A stretch of 64,000 nucleotides of DNA from Pseudolysinimonas yzui (GTDB lineage: Bacteria; Actinomycetota; Actinomycetes; Actinomycetales; Microbacteriaceae), in contig NZ_BNAI01000001.1 of the NCBI RefSeq assembly GCF_014653215.1, positions 329,236-393,235 on the forward strand. The letters run 5' to 3'. Made by a program: the position numbers and the translations under genes. Below, in pieces: positions 32,765-44,540 of the stretch (the first letter of the stretch is position 1; each line of letters begins with the position of its first letter). Below the pieces are notes generated by a model, which made no database searches, was not told the origin of the DNA, and saw only the letters and a program-made list of their open reading frames with translations.

Positions 32765-33955
32765 ATGCCCGCCTCCCCCGATGCCGTCTATCTCGATCAC
32801 GCGGCGACGACCCCGATGCCGTCGGCGGTTCGCGAGGCCTATCTGGAGGCGCTCGGCCTGATCGGCAACCCGTCGTCGATCCACACCCACGGCCAGGCGG
32901 CGCGCGACCTGCTGGAGACGGGGCGCGAGCAGGTGGCGGCGTCCCTCGGCGTCGACCCCGTCGAGGTGGTGTTCACCGGCGGGGGCACCGAGGCGGTGAA
33001 CCTCGCCATCAAGGGCACGTTCTGGTCCCGCAACCTCGGTGGTCGAGTAGCGACCGTAGGGAGCGTGTCGAGACCACGCATCCTCACCACCCGCGCCGAA
33101 CACCACGCGACGCTCGACGCGGTCGACTGGCTGGTGCGCCACGAGGGCGCCGAGGTCGACTGGATCGACGTGGATGCCGTGGGCCGGCTGTCGCTCGCCT
33201 CGCTCGAGCAGGCACTCGCCCGCGACCCCGAATCCATCGCGCTGGTGACGGCTCTGTGGGCGAACAACGAGGTCGGAACCCTGCAGCCGGTCGCCGAGAT
33301 CGTGCGCCTCGCCCACGCCGCCGGCGTTCCCGTGCACCTCGACGCGATCGCCGCCTACGGCGCGGTGCCGATCGACGTGCACACCGTCGGCGCCGACCTG
33401 GTGTCGGTCTCGGCGCACAAGATCGGCGGACCGGTCGGCATCGGCGCCCTCGTCGTCGCCCGCACGGCCACCGTCGAACCCCTCATCCACGGCGGCAACC
33501 AGCAGCGCGCGCGTTCCGGCACCCAGGATGCCGCGGGGGCCGCCGCGTTCGGCGTCGCCGCGGGCCTGCCGCATGACACCACCGCGCTCGCCGCGCTGCG
33601 CGACCGCCTGATCGCGGGATTGCTCGAGCTGCCCGGCGTCGTGCTGCGCGGCGACCCCGACCCTGCCGGCCGGCTGCCGGGCAACGTGCACGTGACCTTC
33701 GCCGGATGCGACGGCGACGCGCTGCTCTACCTGCTCGACCGCGCCGGCTTCTCGGTGTCGACCGGTTCCGCGTGCCAGGCCGGCGTCGCCGAGGTCTCGC
33801 ACGTGCTGCTCGCGATGGGCGTCCCGACCGAGGAGGCACGCGGCGCCCTGCGCTTCACCCTCGGCCCCGACACGACCCCCGGTGCGATCGACGCGCTGCT
33901 CGCCGTGCTGCCGGGTCTGCTCGAGCGGGCCCGCTCGGCATCCGTTTCTCGCTGA
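32765..33955 (+). CDS. Cysteine desulfurase (NifS/IscS-like)
   Basis: The protein has 396 residues, a class V aminotransferase. YLDHAATTPMP is the N-terminal signature, SAHKIGGPVG contains the PLP lysine (about K219) and TGSACQAG the persulfide Cys (about C337). It takes sulfur from cysteine and very likely feeds MnmA, encoded next. About residues 92-104 (GRVATVGSVSRPR) are encoded by a REP-like palindrome that appears to have been inserted in frame. ATG 32765 is 6 nt after TAGGGT. Confidence 0.95.
   Translation: MPASPDAVYLDHAATTPMPSAVREAYLEALGLIGNPSSIHTHGQAARDLLETGREQVAASLGVDPVEVVFTGGGTEAVNLAIKGTFWSRNLGGRVATVGSVSRPRILTTRAEHHATLDAVDWLVRHEGAEVDWIDVDAVGRLSLASLEQALARDPESIALVTALWANNEVGTLQPVAEIVRLAHAAGVPVHLDAIAAYGAVPIDVHTVGADLVSVSAHKIGGPVGIGALVVARTATVEPLIHGGNQQRARSGTQDAAGAAAFGVAAGLPHDTTALAALRDRLIAGLLELPGVVLRGDPDPAGRLPGNVHVTFAGCDGDALLYLLDRAGFSVSTGSACQAGVAEVSHVLLAMGVPTEEARGALRFTLGPDTTPGAIDALLAVLPGLLERARSASVSR
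33039..33077 (+). repeat. REP-like palindrome inside the cysteine desulfurase gene
   Basis: 39 nt with outer arms GTGGTC/GACCAC and interior GAGTAGC...GCGTGTCGA. The same outline occurs between genes at 44536-44576. Its length is exactly 13 codons, so the reading frame is kept. Confidence 0.7.
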
Positions 33956-33959
33956 GCGA

Positions 33960-34023
33960 CGGCTATTTGCCCAGAATGGGGCACTCCCGCGCCGCTGAGT
34001 GCCCCATTCTGGGCAAATAGCCG
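33960..34023 (+). terminator. Perfect 26-bp hairpin (GTGCCC family, copy 3)
   Basis: Arms 33960-33985 and 33998-34023 are perfectly complementary (CGGCTATTTGCCCAG... ); the loop is 12 nt. The 3' arm reads AGTGCCCCATTCTGGGCA, close to the 5' arm of the 29597 hairpin. It follows the desulfurase stop by 4 nt. The region 34024-34184 has no further feature except the mnmA promoter. Confidence 0.8.
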
Positions 34024-34184
34024 CGTTCAGCGCGCGGCGCGGCGGGCGGCCTGCTCACGTCGACCAGATCAAGGAGATCCGGTCGTCGGTCGCACCGGTC
34101 CCCTGGCGATGCGCCACCGCGGTCGCAGTCTTCCTTGATTTGGTAGTTCGGGCGGTGTGTGCGGCGCACAGCTAACCTGGACAG

Positions 34185-35294
34185 GTGAAGGTTCTCGCGG
34201 CGATGAGCGGCGGCGTCGACAGCGCCGTCGCGGCGGCGCGCGCCGTCGACGCCGGGCACGACGTCGTGGGCGTGCACCTGGCGCTCTCCCGGCAGCGCGG
34301 CACCCTGCGCACCGGCTCGCGCGGCTGCTGCACGATCGAGGACGCGATGGATGCCCGCCGCGCCGCGAATCTGCTCGGGATCCCGTTCTACGTGTGGGAC
34401 TTCTCCGAGCGTTTCGCCGAGGATGTCGTCGAGGATTTCGTCGCCGAGTACAGCGCGGGCCGTACCCCGAATCCGTGCCTGCGCTGCAACGAGAAGATCA
34501 AGTTCGCGGCGCTCATGGAGAAGGCCCTCGCCCTCGGGTTCGACGCCGTCGCGACCGGGCACTACGCCGACATCCGCATCGGGTCCGACGGATCGCGCGA
34601 GCTGCACCGGGCGGCCACTTGGGCGAAGGACCAGTCCTACGTGCTCGGCGTGCTGACCGCCGATCAGTTGGCGCACGCGATGTTCCCGCTGGGGGCGACC
34701 CCGTCGAAGGACGAGGTGCGCGCCGAAGCCGCCGCGCGCGGGCTCACGGTCGCCCAGAAGCCCGACTCGCACGACATCTGCTTCATCCCCGACGGCGACA
34801 CCCGCGGTTGGCTGGCCGAACGGGTCGGGATGGAGGAGGGCGCGATCCTCGACCGCACGGGTGAGCGCATCGGCACCCACCCGGGCGCGGTGGCGTTCAC
34901 CGTCGGGCAGCGCAAGGGACTCGACATCGGATTCCCCGCCGCCGACGGCAAGCCGCGCTTCGTGCTCGAGGTGCGACCCAAGACCAACGAGGTCGTCGTC
35001 GGACCCCGCGAGGCGCTCGCGATCGCCGAACTGGCGGGCAGCCGCATCAGCTGGGCGGGCAACCCGCCCGCCGACCCGGCGACGCCCTTCGACTGCGAGG
35101 TGCAGGTGCGGGCGCACGGCGACCCGGTTCCCGCGACGGCGCGCGTGGAGGGCGGCGAACTCGTCGTGACCCTGGCCGAGCCACTGCTCGGGGTCGCGCC
35201 GGGGCAGAGCGCGGTGCTCTACGTCGGCACGCGGGTGCTGGGGCAGTGCACGATCGACCGCACCGTGTCGGCGGTCACGACGCTCGCCGGCTAG
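34185..35294 (+). CDS. mnmA: tRNA-specific 2-thiouridylase
   Basis: The protein has 369 residues and puts sulfur on U34 of Lys, Glu and Gln tRNAs. The PP-loop [18 protein letters not shown] binds ATP. Catalytic cysteines are in [12 protein letters not shown] and [13 protein letters not shown] 34185 is 6 nt after a TAACCT box at 34173-34178. The adjacent cysteine desulfurase is the likely sulfur donor. Confidence 0.96.
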   Translation: MKVLAAMSGGVDSAVAAARAVDAGHDVVGVHLALSRQRGTLRTGSRGCCTIEDAMDARRAANLLGIPFYVWDFSERFAEDVVEDFVAEYSAGRTPNPCLRCNEKIKFAALMEKALALGFDAVATGHYADIRIGSDGSRELHRAATWAKDQSYVLGVLTADQLAHAMFPLGATPSKDEVRAEAAARGLTVAQKPDSHDICFIPDGDTRGWLAERVGMEEGAILDRTGERIGTHPGAVAFTVGQRKGLDIGFPAADGKPRFVLEVRPKTNEVVVGPREALAIAELAGSRISWAGNPPADPATPFDCEVQVRAHGDPVPATARVEGGELVVTLAEPLLGVAPGQSAVLYVGTRVLGQCTIDRTVSAVTTLAG

Positions 35295-35902
35295 CTGCCG
35301 CGGGCTTCCGCGATCGCCTCATCGGCCCAGATGCGCTGCTGCGGCGTGCCGTACCTCTCGGCGGCATCCTTCGCGGCCTCGAACGCCTCGAGAGCGCCCG
35401 CCTTGTCGCCGGCGTCGAAGCGGGCCCAGCCGCGGTTGTTGTGCAGCCCGACGAGCCAGCGCAGGGTGCGCGGGTCGTCGATCGCGGCGAGTTCACGCAG
35501 TGCCGTCTCGGTGTGCTCGTCGGCGTGCTCGGAGTCGGCGATGGCGAGCATGTGCAGCGCGTCGATGTGCAGGAAGGTCAGGCCGTTCGCCTCGGCGAGA
35601 GTCGCCGCACGGCGGAAGTGCCAGGTTGCCTCGACCGGCGCCCCCGCGGAGTTGTGCAGCCGGCCGCGCTCCAGCGCCACGCGCACGGCGACGACGGGTT
35701 CGTCGAGGTCGAGCGCGTCGAGAACGGCGTGTGCTTCGGTGAAGCGCTCCTGCAGACCCAGGGCTCGAGCCACCTGGGTGCGCAGCTCCCGCCGCTCGAC
35801 CGGGTCGGTCGCGGCGTCGAACGCCGCGCGCAGCCGCGCCTCGCTGCCGACGGCGTCGGCGAAATCCCACAAGGCATCCAGATCAGTCTGTTGCAGCGTC
35901 AC
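35291..35902 (-). CDS. Tetratricopeptide-repeat protein
   Basis: The protein has 203 residues, all helical. TPR-like pairs include [39 protein letters not shown] and [20 protein letters not shown]. Partner unknown. The GTG start at 35902 has ribosome binding site GGGAGC. Its 3' end overlaps the mnmA end by 4 nt, tail to tail, and its 5' end faces the lipoprotein gene across 33 nt. Confidence 0.82.
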   Translation of the reverse strand: MTLQQTDLDALWDFADAVGSEARLRAAFDAATDPVERRELRTQVARALGLQERFTEAHAVLDALDLDEPVVAVRVALERGRLHNSAGAPVEATWHFRRAATLAEANGLTFLHIDALHMLAIADSEHADEHTETALRELAAIDDPRTLRWLVGLHNNRGWARFDAGDKAGALEAFEAAKDAAERYGTPQQRIWADEAIAEARGS

Positions 35903-35935
35903 CGGGTCGCTCCCATCGCTCTCTAGAATCGCGCC

Positions 35936-37297
35936 ATGATCAGGGTGGCACGACCGACGGTACTGCTTCTCGCGGCGACGCTCGCCCTCACCGCGCTGAC
36001 CGGCTGCACTCCGAACGTCGTGAACGGCGCACACTCCTGGCTGAACGGGCAGGACGGCGTCGAGTCGGCCGAGGTCGTGGTCGACCGCACCTCGCTGTTC
36101 GAGACGAGCGGCGTCATCCGCGGCGAGCTGGATGCCGACCTGGATGACGCCGTGCTCGATGCGCTGGTGGAGCGCTCGGTCGAGTACGTGAGCGATCACC
36201 CCGGGGTGGAGTTTCGCCTCGGCTACGACGACGTCGACTTCCGGATCGGGGAGGCCTCCGCGACCGCCGCCGCACGCGAACTCTGGGATGACGTGGTCGG
36301 GCTCGGCGGAGTCGTCGCCGCCGTCATCGACCCCGACCTCGTGCACCTCTACGTGCTGCGTTCCGACACCCACGAGGTGCTGGAAGCGCTGCGCGACTCC
36401 CCGGTCGCGGTGCAGGTCGAGAGTTTCCGGGGCGACGACGACATGATCGCCGACCGCCGCGACGACGACTACGGGCCGTTGCAGCGCAGCCACGGGTCGT
36501 TCCAGTTCCTGTGGGGTGGCGCCTGCGAACCCTCGGAGGAGACCTGGGGGCGCGCGCTGGAGAGCGCCGGGTTCGACGCGATCGACGGAGGGGTCGCGGA
36601 TGTCTGCGGCGGCTACGACCTCGTCTACCGCCCCGAGACCGACCTCACCGTCGTCGCCCTCGAGTGGGCCGAGCACCAGGAACTCAGTCGCGAGCCCGCG
36701 CCGACCTTCACCGTCTCGGAAGAGGGCGACGGGCATCACGAGATCCAGGTCACGCCGGGCGACGCGTCGCTCTTTCCGGTGGTCGCGGCGCTCGAGACCT
36801 CCGGCGCTCCGACGGTGCAGTACACCCTCGCGGCCGACGGCACCCTCGTCGTCCAGGGCTGGGACTCCCCGCCGACGACGGTGTTCGACCTCGTCGCGGG
36901 CTCACCGCTCGCCGCGCGACTCACCTCGATCACGATCGCCGGCGATGCGGGCGGGTTCCACGAGGGCGGCTCGATCGAGGCCACCGGAACCCTCGACCAG
37001 ATCTCGACGCTCATCGCCGACGCCGAAGCGCTCATCCCGTTGCACGAGTCGTTCTACGGCGTGGCGATCACGCCGCAGGCCGTGCGGCTCGGCCTCTACT
37101 CCCCGCCGGGCTCCGACCCCGACATGCCGGCCGCCGCGGCCGCCCTGCGCACCAGCCCCATCTGGACGACCCGGCCGATGTACGTCGACTACCTGAACGG
37201 CTCTGTGCTCATCGAGAACGGGGTCGCGACGATCGGCGACGACTACACCGACCGTGCGCCGTACGACGCGTTCGTGGCCGCCTGGAACGGGGGCTGA
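35936..37297 (+). CDS. Lipoprotein, unknown function
   Basis: The protein has 453 residues. The signal peptide VLLLAATLALTALTGC ends in a lipobox with Cys at residue 23. The rest is soluble and acidic. It appears to hold several similar alpha/beta modules (VESAEVVVDRTSLFETSGVI; HHEIQVTPGDASLFPVVAAL; ARLTSITIAGDAGGFHEGGS), suggesting a repeated domain. No enzyme motif is seen. ATG 35936 is 6 nt after TAGAAT. Confidence 0.8.
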   Translation: MIRVARPTVLLLAATLALTALTGCTPNVVNGAHSWLNGQDGVESAEVVVDRTSLFETSGVIRGELDADLDDAVLDALVERSVEYVSDHPGVEFRLGYDDVDFRIGEASATAAARELWDDVVGLGGVVAAVIDPDLVHLYVLRSDTHEVLEALRDSPVAVQVESFRGDDDMIADRRDDDYGPLQRSHGSFQFLWGGACEPSEETWGRALESAGFDAIDGGVADVCGGYDLVYRPETDLTVVALEWAEHQELSREPAPTFTVSEEGDGHHEIQVTPGDASLFPVVAALETSGAPTVQYTLAADGTLVVQGWDSPPTTVFDLVAGSPLAARLTSITIAGDAGGFHEGGSIEATGTLDQISTLIADAEALIPLHESFYGVAITPQAVRLGLYSPPGSDPDMPAAAAALRTSPIWTTRPMYVDYLNGSVLIENGVATIGDDYTDRAPYDAFVAAWNGG

Positions 37298-37330
37298 GAC
37301 CCTTCGTCGGGCGTCAGGGGTGGTTCCTAA

Positions 37331-39604
<2,274 letters not shown>

Positions 39605-39622
39605 GGCGCCGGCGTCGGGCGG

Positions 39623-39949
39623 TCAGAGGTCTTCGGCGATCTGCTTGATCGCGGCGAGCCGGCGATCCCACTCGACGCCGATTCCGTCGAGGCGCCGGGC
39701 CGTTGCGGCGAGTTCCGCCCCGACGACGCGGTAGCGCACCTCGCGCCCGACGCGCACCGGCTCGACCAGGCCGACGCCTTCGAGCACGCTCAGGTGACGG
39801 GCGATCGCCTGCCGGGTGACGGGAAGGCGCGCGGCGAGGGCGGACGCCGAAGCGTCGCCCTCGCCGAGAGCCGACAGGATGCTCCACCGCGTCTCGTCGC
39901 CGAGGGCGGCGAACACGGGCACGAGCGTCACATCGCGGTTCGATCTCAC
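39623..39949 (-). CDS. ArsR family transcriptional regulator
   Basis: The protein has 108 residues. The winged helix ALGDETRWSILSALGEGDAS with the recognition helix VTRQAIARHLSVLEGVGLVE belongs to the non-metal ArsR group; no metal-binding Cys is present. It is the second gene of an operon with an SRPBCC protein, 17 nt apart. It probably binds the TGCAACT palindromes in front of the operon. Confidence 0.9.
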   Translation of the reverse strand: MRSNRDVTLVPVFAALGDETRWSILSALGEGDASASALAARLPVTRQAIARHLSVLEGVGLVEPVRVGREVRYRVVGAELAATARRLDGIGVEWDRRLAAIKQIAEDL

Positions 39950-39966
39950 TCAGACCTCGTTCCGGC

Positions 39967-40458
39967 TCACAGCGCCTCCGCATAGGCGACGAGTTCGTCG
40001 ATCTCGGAGGTCCACCCGCTGCGGTTGCTCGCCATCGCGGCGGCGGGGTCGGTGAGAGCGTCGAAACCGGTTTCGACGACGGTGAGCGACGTGCCGCCCG
40101 GGATCGGCTCGAGGGTGAACCGGAAGACCGTCGAGCGGGCGAAGACCACCTCGTCGGCCGCGTCGAGATCGGCCGGTGCCGTGGTGTCGTCGTTGCTCCA
40201 GCGGTAGGCGACGACGTGCGGCGGGTCGAGCTCTTCGACCCGAAGCGGGTAGTCGCCGTAGCCGTCGAAGCCGATCGTGCCGCGCGCGCCTACCGCGACT
40301 TCGGGCAGTTCGGCGCGCTGGCCGAACCACCGCGCCAGATGCCGCGGTTCGGTGATCGCGGCCCACACCTTCTCGGGCGGGGCGGCGATCGTCACGGTGC
40401 GGCGCACGGCGAAACCGGCGTCGTCGACGCTCGCCGGCGGGTTGATGGTCATGGTCAT
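39967..40458 (-). CDS. SRPBCC (AHSA1-like) domain protein
   Basis: The protein has 163 residues. VRRTVTIAAPPEKVWAAITE begins the START-like fold and ends in a long C-terminal helix (NRSGWTSEIDELVAYAEAL). Such proteins bind hydrophobic ligands or act as Aha1-like factors. ATG 40458 has ribosome binding site GGGAG at good spacing; the ATG 30 nt upstream lacks one. It is paired with an ArsR regulator, as in many actinobacterial genomes. Confidence 0.88.
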   Translation of the reverse strand: MTMTINPPASVDDAGFAVRRTVTIAAPPEKVWAAITEPRHLARWFGQRAELPEVAVGARGTIGFDGYGDYPLRVEELDPPHVVAYRWSNDDTTAPADLDAADEVVFARSTVFRFTLEPIPGGTSLTVVETGFDALTDPAAAMASNRSGWTSEIDELVAYAEAL

Positions 40459-40483
40459 GATGATGCTCCCTTCGATCGACATC

Positions 40484-40535
40484 TGCAACTGAGTTGTTGC
40501 ATTTCGTCGACCCTACCTGCAACTCACAAGTTGCA
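40484..40535 (-). promoter_or_regulatory. Two ArsR-type operators upstream of the SRPBCC-ArsR operon
   Basis: 40518-40535 is a perfect palindrome TGCAACT-CACA-AGTTGCA. 40484-40501 is an imperfect copy TGCAACTGAGTTGTTGCA. Starts are 34 nt apart, about three helical turns, so bound dimers would lie on one face. Confidence 0.7.
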
Positions 40536-41130
40536 CAAGCGACTTCGTCGCGCGCGGCGGCGACCCGGTTGAGCGGCGTCGACCAGGGATCGGCGACTCC
40601 CGTACGGCGGTGGGCCTTCGGGGTACACGTGCCCACCGCGAATTCCGTCGCCGGTTTCGCGTCATAGCGGGTGGCCGGTCCCGTCTCTTCAGTAAGACAC
40701 CCATAGCGGATGCGGGTCCGCGCGGCGTCGATGTGCGGCGCATCGGGGAGTGGGTCCTGATCCTCCACCCCCGGTGCGCCGCCACTTCGCCCACCTTGGG
40801 TGGCGGAACAGGGGGCTTCAGAACAAACGACGTCGACCATGTCCGGCCGCGATTTCGGGGTACACCAGCCACCCCGAGGCGGCCGGAGAGCATCACAACG
40901 GATTTCGTTGCCATCGCTCGGCCGGGAGGCTTCCCATCTCGACTCGGGTGGCCCTCGAACGGGTGTGAGTGTCCCCCAGTGTCCCCAGTTCGGGGGACAA
41001 ATGGGTGATTTCGGGGAGTTTTTGGCGACCCCACAGGAACCGCCCCCCTTTCGGGTGCCAGCGTGACCCTAGAATGCGGGGTGTGCGGTGATGCCCGTCT
41101 TCGCCAGACGGACGCGCCGCACTATGGGCG
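40536..41130. other. Gene-poor spacer
   Basis: 595 nt without a convincing gene. Visible items: a 9-bp hairpin GCGGTGGGC/GCCCACCGC (40607-40639), the word TTCGGGGTACAC twice (40617-40628 and 40854-40865) with loosely similar flanks, a GTCCCC/GGGGAC hairpin near 40973-41000, and a TAGAAT box (41070-41075) that could start the DUF1023 mRNA. Codon bias in the short ORFs here is poor. It may be a decayed element. Confidence 0.4.
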
Positions 41131-42534
41131 ATGGGACAACCCGACGTGCTGGTCGACGTCACGACTTTTCTGTCAAACCCGGCGATCGCTGCAGTCGTCG
41201 CCGGGGTCCTCGGCATGTCCCCAGCCATGCCCGTCGTCACCGCCGCAACGGTCTCGGAGGCCCTCGCCCGGCCCGCCGTGGAAGCCGTCGCGAGCAATGT
41301 TCCGCAGCCGTTCATCGGCCCCGACCCGGTAGGCGGCGGGTCGTCGCTCGACACCATCGCCCGCCTCGACGGTGTCGCCCTGCTCGACCAGCTGGTCGAC
41401 CTCACGCCCGGCGAGCGTTCCGAGTTCGTCCAGCTGTACCCCGACGTGGTCGGCGAGTTGTCCACCAGTCCGCCCGCGGCCAGCGCGGTGGCGACCTGGT
41501 GGGAGCGCACGCCGGCGGCTTCCCGCGCGTCCCTGCGGGAAGACCTCCCCGCCGTCGTCGGCAACCTCGAAGGGGTGCCCTACGCGGTGCGCGACCTCGC
41601 GAACCGCACGTTCCTCGCCCAGACCGTCGCCGACATCCATGCCCAGTTGGATGCCGGGGTCGGGCGGGCGATGGAAGACGAACTGCGAGCACGGCTGAAC
41701 ATGCTCGCGGCCGTCGAGACCTCGCTGATCACCGGGGCGTCGGGCGAACGACGCAGTCTGGTGGCCCTCGACGTCACCGCCCAAGGCCGGGCGGTGATCG
41801 CCGTCGGCGACCTCGCCGAAGCCGATTACGTCACATTCTTCGTCCCAGGAATGTACGTCGGCGTGGCGGAGCAGCTGGTCGACTGGACCGGCAACGCCGA
41901 GACGTCGCTCCTCGAGCAGCAGGAGTGGCTCGGCCGGCTCGACCTCGACGGCGACGTGGCGACGGTGGCGTGGATCGGTTACCACACGCCCACCGTCGTC
42001 AACATCGCCGGGCTCGACCTCGCCTACCAGGGCCGGGATTCCCTCACCGCTTCGGTGCAGGGACTCAAAGCCGTGCGCGGAGGCGTCGCGGCGGCGCAGT
42101 CTCCCGACCCGGGCCCGTACGTGTCGATCGTCGCGCACTCCTACGGGTCGACCGCGGCGATGCTCGCCCTGCAGGAGAACGACATCTCGGTCGACGCGCT
42201 CATCCTCGTCGGATCGCCCGGCAGCCCCGCCACGAGCGTCGACGACCTCAAGGTCGCCAACCACAACGTGTGGGTCGCGGCGGCCGACACCGACCCGGTG
42301 CCGCGCAGTGGTGTGTTCGGCAGCCAGCCGCTCGACGAAGACTTCGGCGCCACGCGGTTCTCGGTGCACGCGACGACCGACCCGATCACCGGCGAGAAGC
42401 TCGACGACATCAACGGGCACGTCTACTACTTCTGGCCCGGCACGACGTCGGTGCGCAACACGGCCCTCATCGCGATCGGGCAGGGCGGCCTCGCGACGAC
42501 CGACACCATCCTGGCGAAGGCGTCGGCGCACTAG
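41131..42534 (+). CDS. DUF1023 alpha/beta hydrolase family protein
   Basis: The protein has 467 residues. A helical N-terminal half (DLTPGERSEFVQLYPDVVGE, VPYAVRDLANRTFLAQ) precedes a hydrolase fold with VTFFVPGMYVGVAEQLVDW and the nucleophile elbow IVAHSYGSTAAMLAL. Family members are secreted or cytosolic actinobacterial proteins of unknown substrate. ATG 41131 lacks a clear ribosome binding site. Confidence 0.85.
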   Translation: MGQPDVLVDVTTFLSNPAIAAVVAGVLGMSPAMPVVTAATVSEALARPAVEAVASNVPQPFIGPDPVGGGSSLDTIARLDGVALLDQLVDLTPGERSEFVQLYPDVVGELSTSPPAASAVATWWERTPAASRASLREDLPAVVGNLEGVPYAVRDLANRTFLAQTVADIHAQLDAGVGRAMEDELRARLNMLAAVETSLITGASGERRSLVALDVTAQGRAVIAVGDLAEADYVTFFVPGMYVGVAEQLVDWTGNAETSLLEQQEWLGRLDLDGDVATVAWIGYHTPTVVNIAGLDLAYQGRDSLTASVQGLKAVRGGVAAAQSPDPGPYVSIVAHSYGSTAAMLALQENDISVDALILVGSPGSPATSVDDLKVANHNVWVAAADTDPVPRSGVFGSQPLDEDFGATRFSVHATTDPITGEKLDDINGHVYYFWPGTTSVRNTALIAIGQGGLATTDTILAKASAH

Positions 42535-42590
42535 ACCGCGCAGCACTGACCGCGGAATCTGCGGCGATCAAGCCCTCGTAGACTTTCGGG

Positions 42591-42890
42591 GTGCCGGACA
42601 TCACCCCCGAGGTCGTTTCTCATCTCGCCCATCTCGCCCGCATCGCCCTGACGGATGACGAGATCACCAGGCTGACCGGCGAGCTCGGCCAGATCGTCGA
42701 CTCGGTCGCGAAGGTGAGCGCCGTGGCGACGCCCGACGTGCCGGCGACCAGCCACCCGATCCCGCTCGGCATGGTGACGCGTGAGGATGTCGTCGGGCAG
42801 ACGCTCACCACCGAGCAGGCCCTGTCGGGCGCACCGGAACACGAACTCGGGCAGTTCAAGGTGTCGAGCATTCTGGGTGAAGAGCAGTGA
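42591..42890 (+). CDS. gatC: Asp/Glu-tRNA(Asn/Gln) amidotransferase subunit C
   Basis: The protein has 99 residues: [20 protein letters not shown], then [20 protein letters not shown]. GatC stabilises GatA and helps channel ammonia. GTG 42591 is 6 nt after TAGACT (42579-42584). Its stop overlaps the gatA start. Confidence 0.95.
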   Translation: MPDITPEVVSHLAHLARIALTDDEITRLTGELGQIVDSVAKVSAVATPDVPATSHPIPLGMVTREDVVGQTLTTEQALSGAPEHELGQFKVSSILGEEQ

Positions 42891-44398
42891 GCGCCTCGGA
42901 GCTGACCACCGCATCCGCTGCCCGCCTCTCGGAGCTGCTCGCCGCGGGCGAGGTCTCGAGCGTCGAGGTGACGCAGGCACACCTCGACCGCATCGCCGCG
43001 GTCGACGGTGACATCCACGCGTTCCTCCACGTCAACGCCGCCGCGCTCGACACCGCCCGCCAGGTGGATGCCGCCCGCGCCGCCGGAGACGCCCTGGGGG
43101 CGCTGGCCGGCATCCCGGTCGCCATCAAAGACGTGCTGTGCACGCTCGACATGCCCTCGACGGCCGGGTCGAAAATCCTCGAGGGCTGGATTCCGCCCTA
43201 CGACGCGACCGTCGTCGCGCGGATGCGCGCCGCCGGGCTGGTGCCGCTCGGCAAGACCAACATGGACGAGTTCGCGATGGGCTCGTCGACCGAGCACTCC
43301 GCCTACGGCAACACCCACAACCCGTGGGATCTGACGCGCATCCCCGGCGGTTCCGGTGGTGGTTCGGCCGCGGCGGTGGCGGCATTCGAGGCACCGCTCG
43401 CGCTCGGCTCCGACACCGGCGGCTCGATCCGGCAGCCCGCCGCGGTCACCGGGTCGGTGGGCATGAAGCCCACCTACGGCGGCGTCTCGCGGTACGGGGC
43501 GATCGCGCTGGCGTCGTCGCTCGACCAGGTGGGTCCCGTCACCCGCACCGTTCTGGATGCCGGCCTACTGCACGACGTCATCGGCGGGCACGACCCGCGC
43601 GACTCGACCTCGATTCCGGATGCCTGGCCGTCGTTCGCCGATGCCGCACGTGCCGGGCTGCGGGGCGAGGGGCTGAAGGGTCTGCGGGTCGGTGTCGTGA
43701 AGGAGCTGTCGCAGGAGGGGCAGGGCTTTCAGCCCGGCGTGCTGCAGCGCTTCCGCGAGTCGCTCGCGCTGCTCGAGGCGCAGGGCGCCGAGATCGTCGA
43801 GGTGTCGGCGCCGAGTTTCGACTACGCGATCGCCGCCTACTACCTGATCCTGCCGGCGGAAGCGTCGAGCAACCTCGCCAAGTTCGACTCGGTGCGCTTC
43901 GGTCTGCGCGTCGAGGTGCCCGGCGGGACCGTCGAGGATGTCATGGCCGCCTCCCGCGAGGCCGGTTTCGGTGACGAGGTGAAGCGCCGCATCATCCTCG
44001 GCACCTACGCCCTGTCAGCCGGCTACTACGACGCCTACTACGGGTCGGCGCAGAAGGTGCGCACCCTCATCCAGCGCGACTTCGACGCCGCTTTCGAGAA
44101 AGTCGATGTGCTGGCGACCCCGTCGGCGCCCACCACCGCGTTCCCTCTCGGCTCGAAGGTCGACGACCCGCTGGCGATGTACCTCAACGACCTGACGACG
44201 ATCCCGGCGAACCTCGCCGGAGTGCCCGGCATCTCGATCCCCGCGGGCCTGGCCCCCGAAGACAACCTGCCGGTCGGCATCCAGTTCATGGCGCCGGTGC
44301 GCGAAGACGCCCGCCTCTACACCGTGGGTGCCGCGCTCGAGTCGCTGCTGGAATCCCAGTGGGGCGGCTCGCTGCTTTCGCTCGCGCCTGCTCTGTAA
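42887..44398 (+). CDS. gatA: Asp/Glu-tRNA(Asn/Gln) amidotransferase subunit A
   Basis: The protein has 503 residues, an amidase-signature enzyme with Lys in [10 protein letters not shown] and the Ser-cis-Ser pair in [20 protein letters not shown]. It frees ammonia from glutamine for transamidation by GatB. GTG 42887 overlaps gatC. gatB, normally next, lies 2.2 kb away, beyond two minus-strand genes. Confidence 0.97.
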   Translation: MSASELTTASAARLSELLAAGEVSSVEVTQAHLDRIAAVDGDIHAFLHVNAAALDTARQVDAARAAGDALGALAGIPVAIKDVLCTLDMPSTAGSKILEGWIPPYDATVVARMRAAGLVPLGKTNMDEFAMGSSTEHSAYGNTHNPWDLTRIPGGSGGGSAAAVAAFEAPLALGSDTGGSIRQPAAVTGSVGMKPTYGGVSRYGAIALASSLDQVGPVTRTVLDAGLLHDVIGGHDPRDSTSIPDAWPSFADAARAGLRGEGLKGLRVGVVKELSQEGQGFQPGVLQRFRESLALLEAQGAEIVEVSAPSFDYAIAAYYLILPAEASSNLAKFDSVRFGLRVEVPGGTVEDVMAASREAGFGDEVKRRIILGTYALSAGYYDAYYGSAQKVRTLIQRDFDAAFEKVDVLATPSAPTTAFPLGSKVDDPLAMYLNDLTTIPANLAGVPGISIPAGLAPEDNLPVGIQFMAPVREDARLYTVGAALESLLESQWGGSLLSLAPAL

Positions 44399-44406
44399 CT
44401 CAGGGG

Positions 44407-44487
44407 GCGGGGTCGGGGGTCGGTTCGCGAGTCGAGAGAGCGGGGACCCCTACCCCGATCGACTCGCGAACCGACCTCCGACCCCGC
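44407..44487 (+). repeat. Stem-loop element with conserved 23-nt core, copy 2
   Basis: The 5' arm 44407-44435 pairs with 44459-44487 over 28 Watson-Crick pairs plus one G-T (inner arm GGTCGGTTCGCGAGTCGA). The core 44436-44458 reads GAGAGCGGGGACCCCTAC then CCCGA and matches copy 1 at 22 of 23 bases, whereas the arms share no sequence with copy 1. It begins 8 nt after the gatA stop. Confidence 0.8.
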
Positions 44488-44508
44488 GCTTCGCGCGGCG
44501 CGGGGGAC

Positions 44509-44540
44509 CCACCGAGAGTGGTAGGACGCCGTCTCGGTGG
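44509..44540 (+). repeat. 9-bp hairpin
   Basis: CCACCGAGA and TCTCGGTGG enclose 14 nt. The 3' arm overlaps the adjoining REP-like palindrome, so the two structures are mutually exclusive at that point. Confidence 0.55.

Noticed and set aside
32732..33802. N-terminal extension of glgX to 33802
   Set aside because: The extra 357 codons are antisense to the desulfurase gene; the CBM48 region and a -10 box place the start at 32731.
34063..34140. Inverted words ATCAAGGA/TCCTTGAT before mnmA as a regulatory hairpin
   Set aside because: Arms are only 8 bp and about 60 nt apart; chance occurrence is plausible.
40513..41034. 173-codon minus-strand frame in the spacer
   Set aside because: Pro/Arg-rich, no ribosome binding site, no family resemblance.
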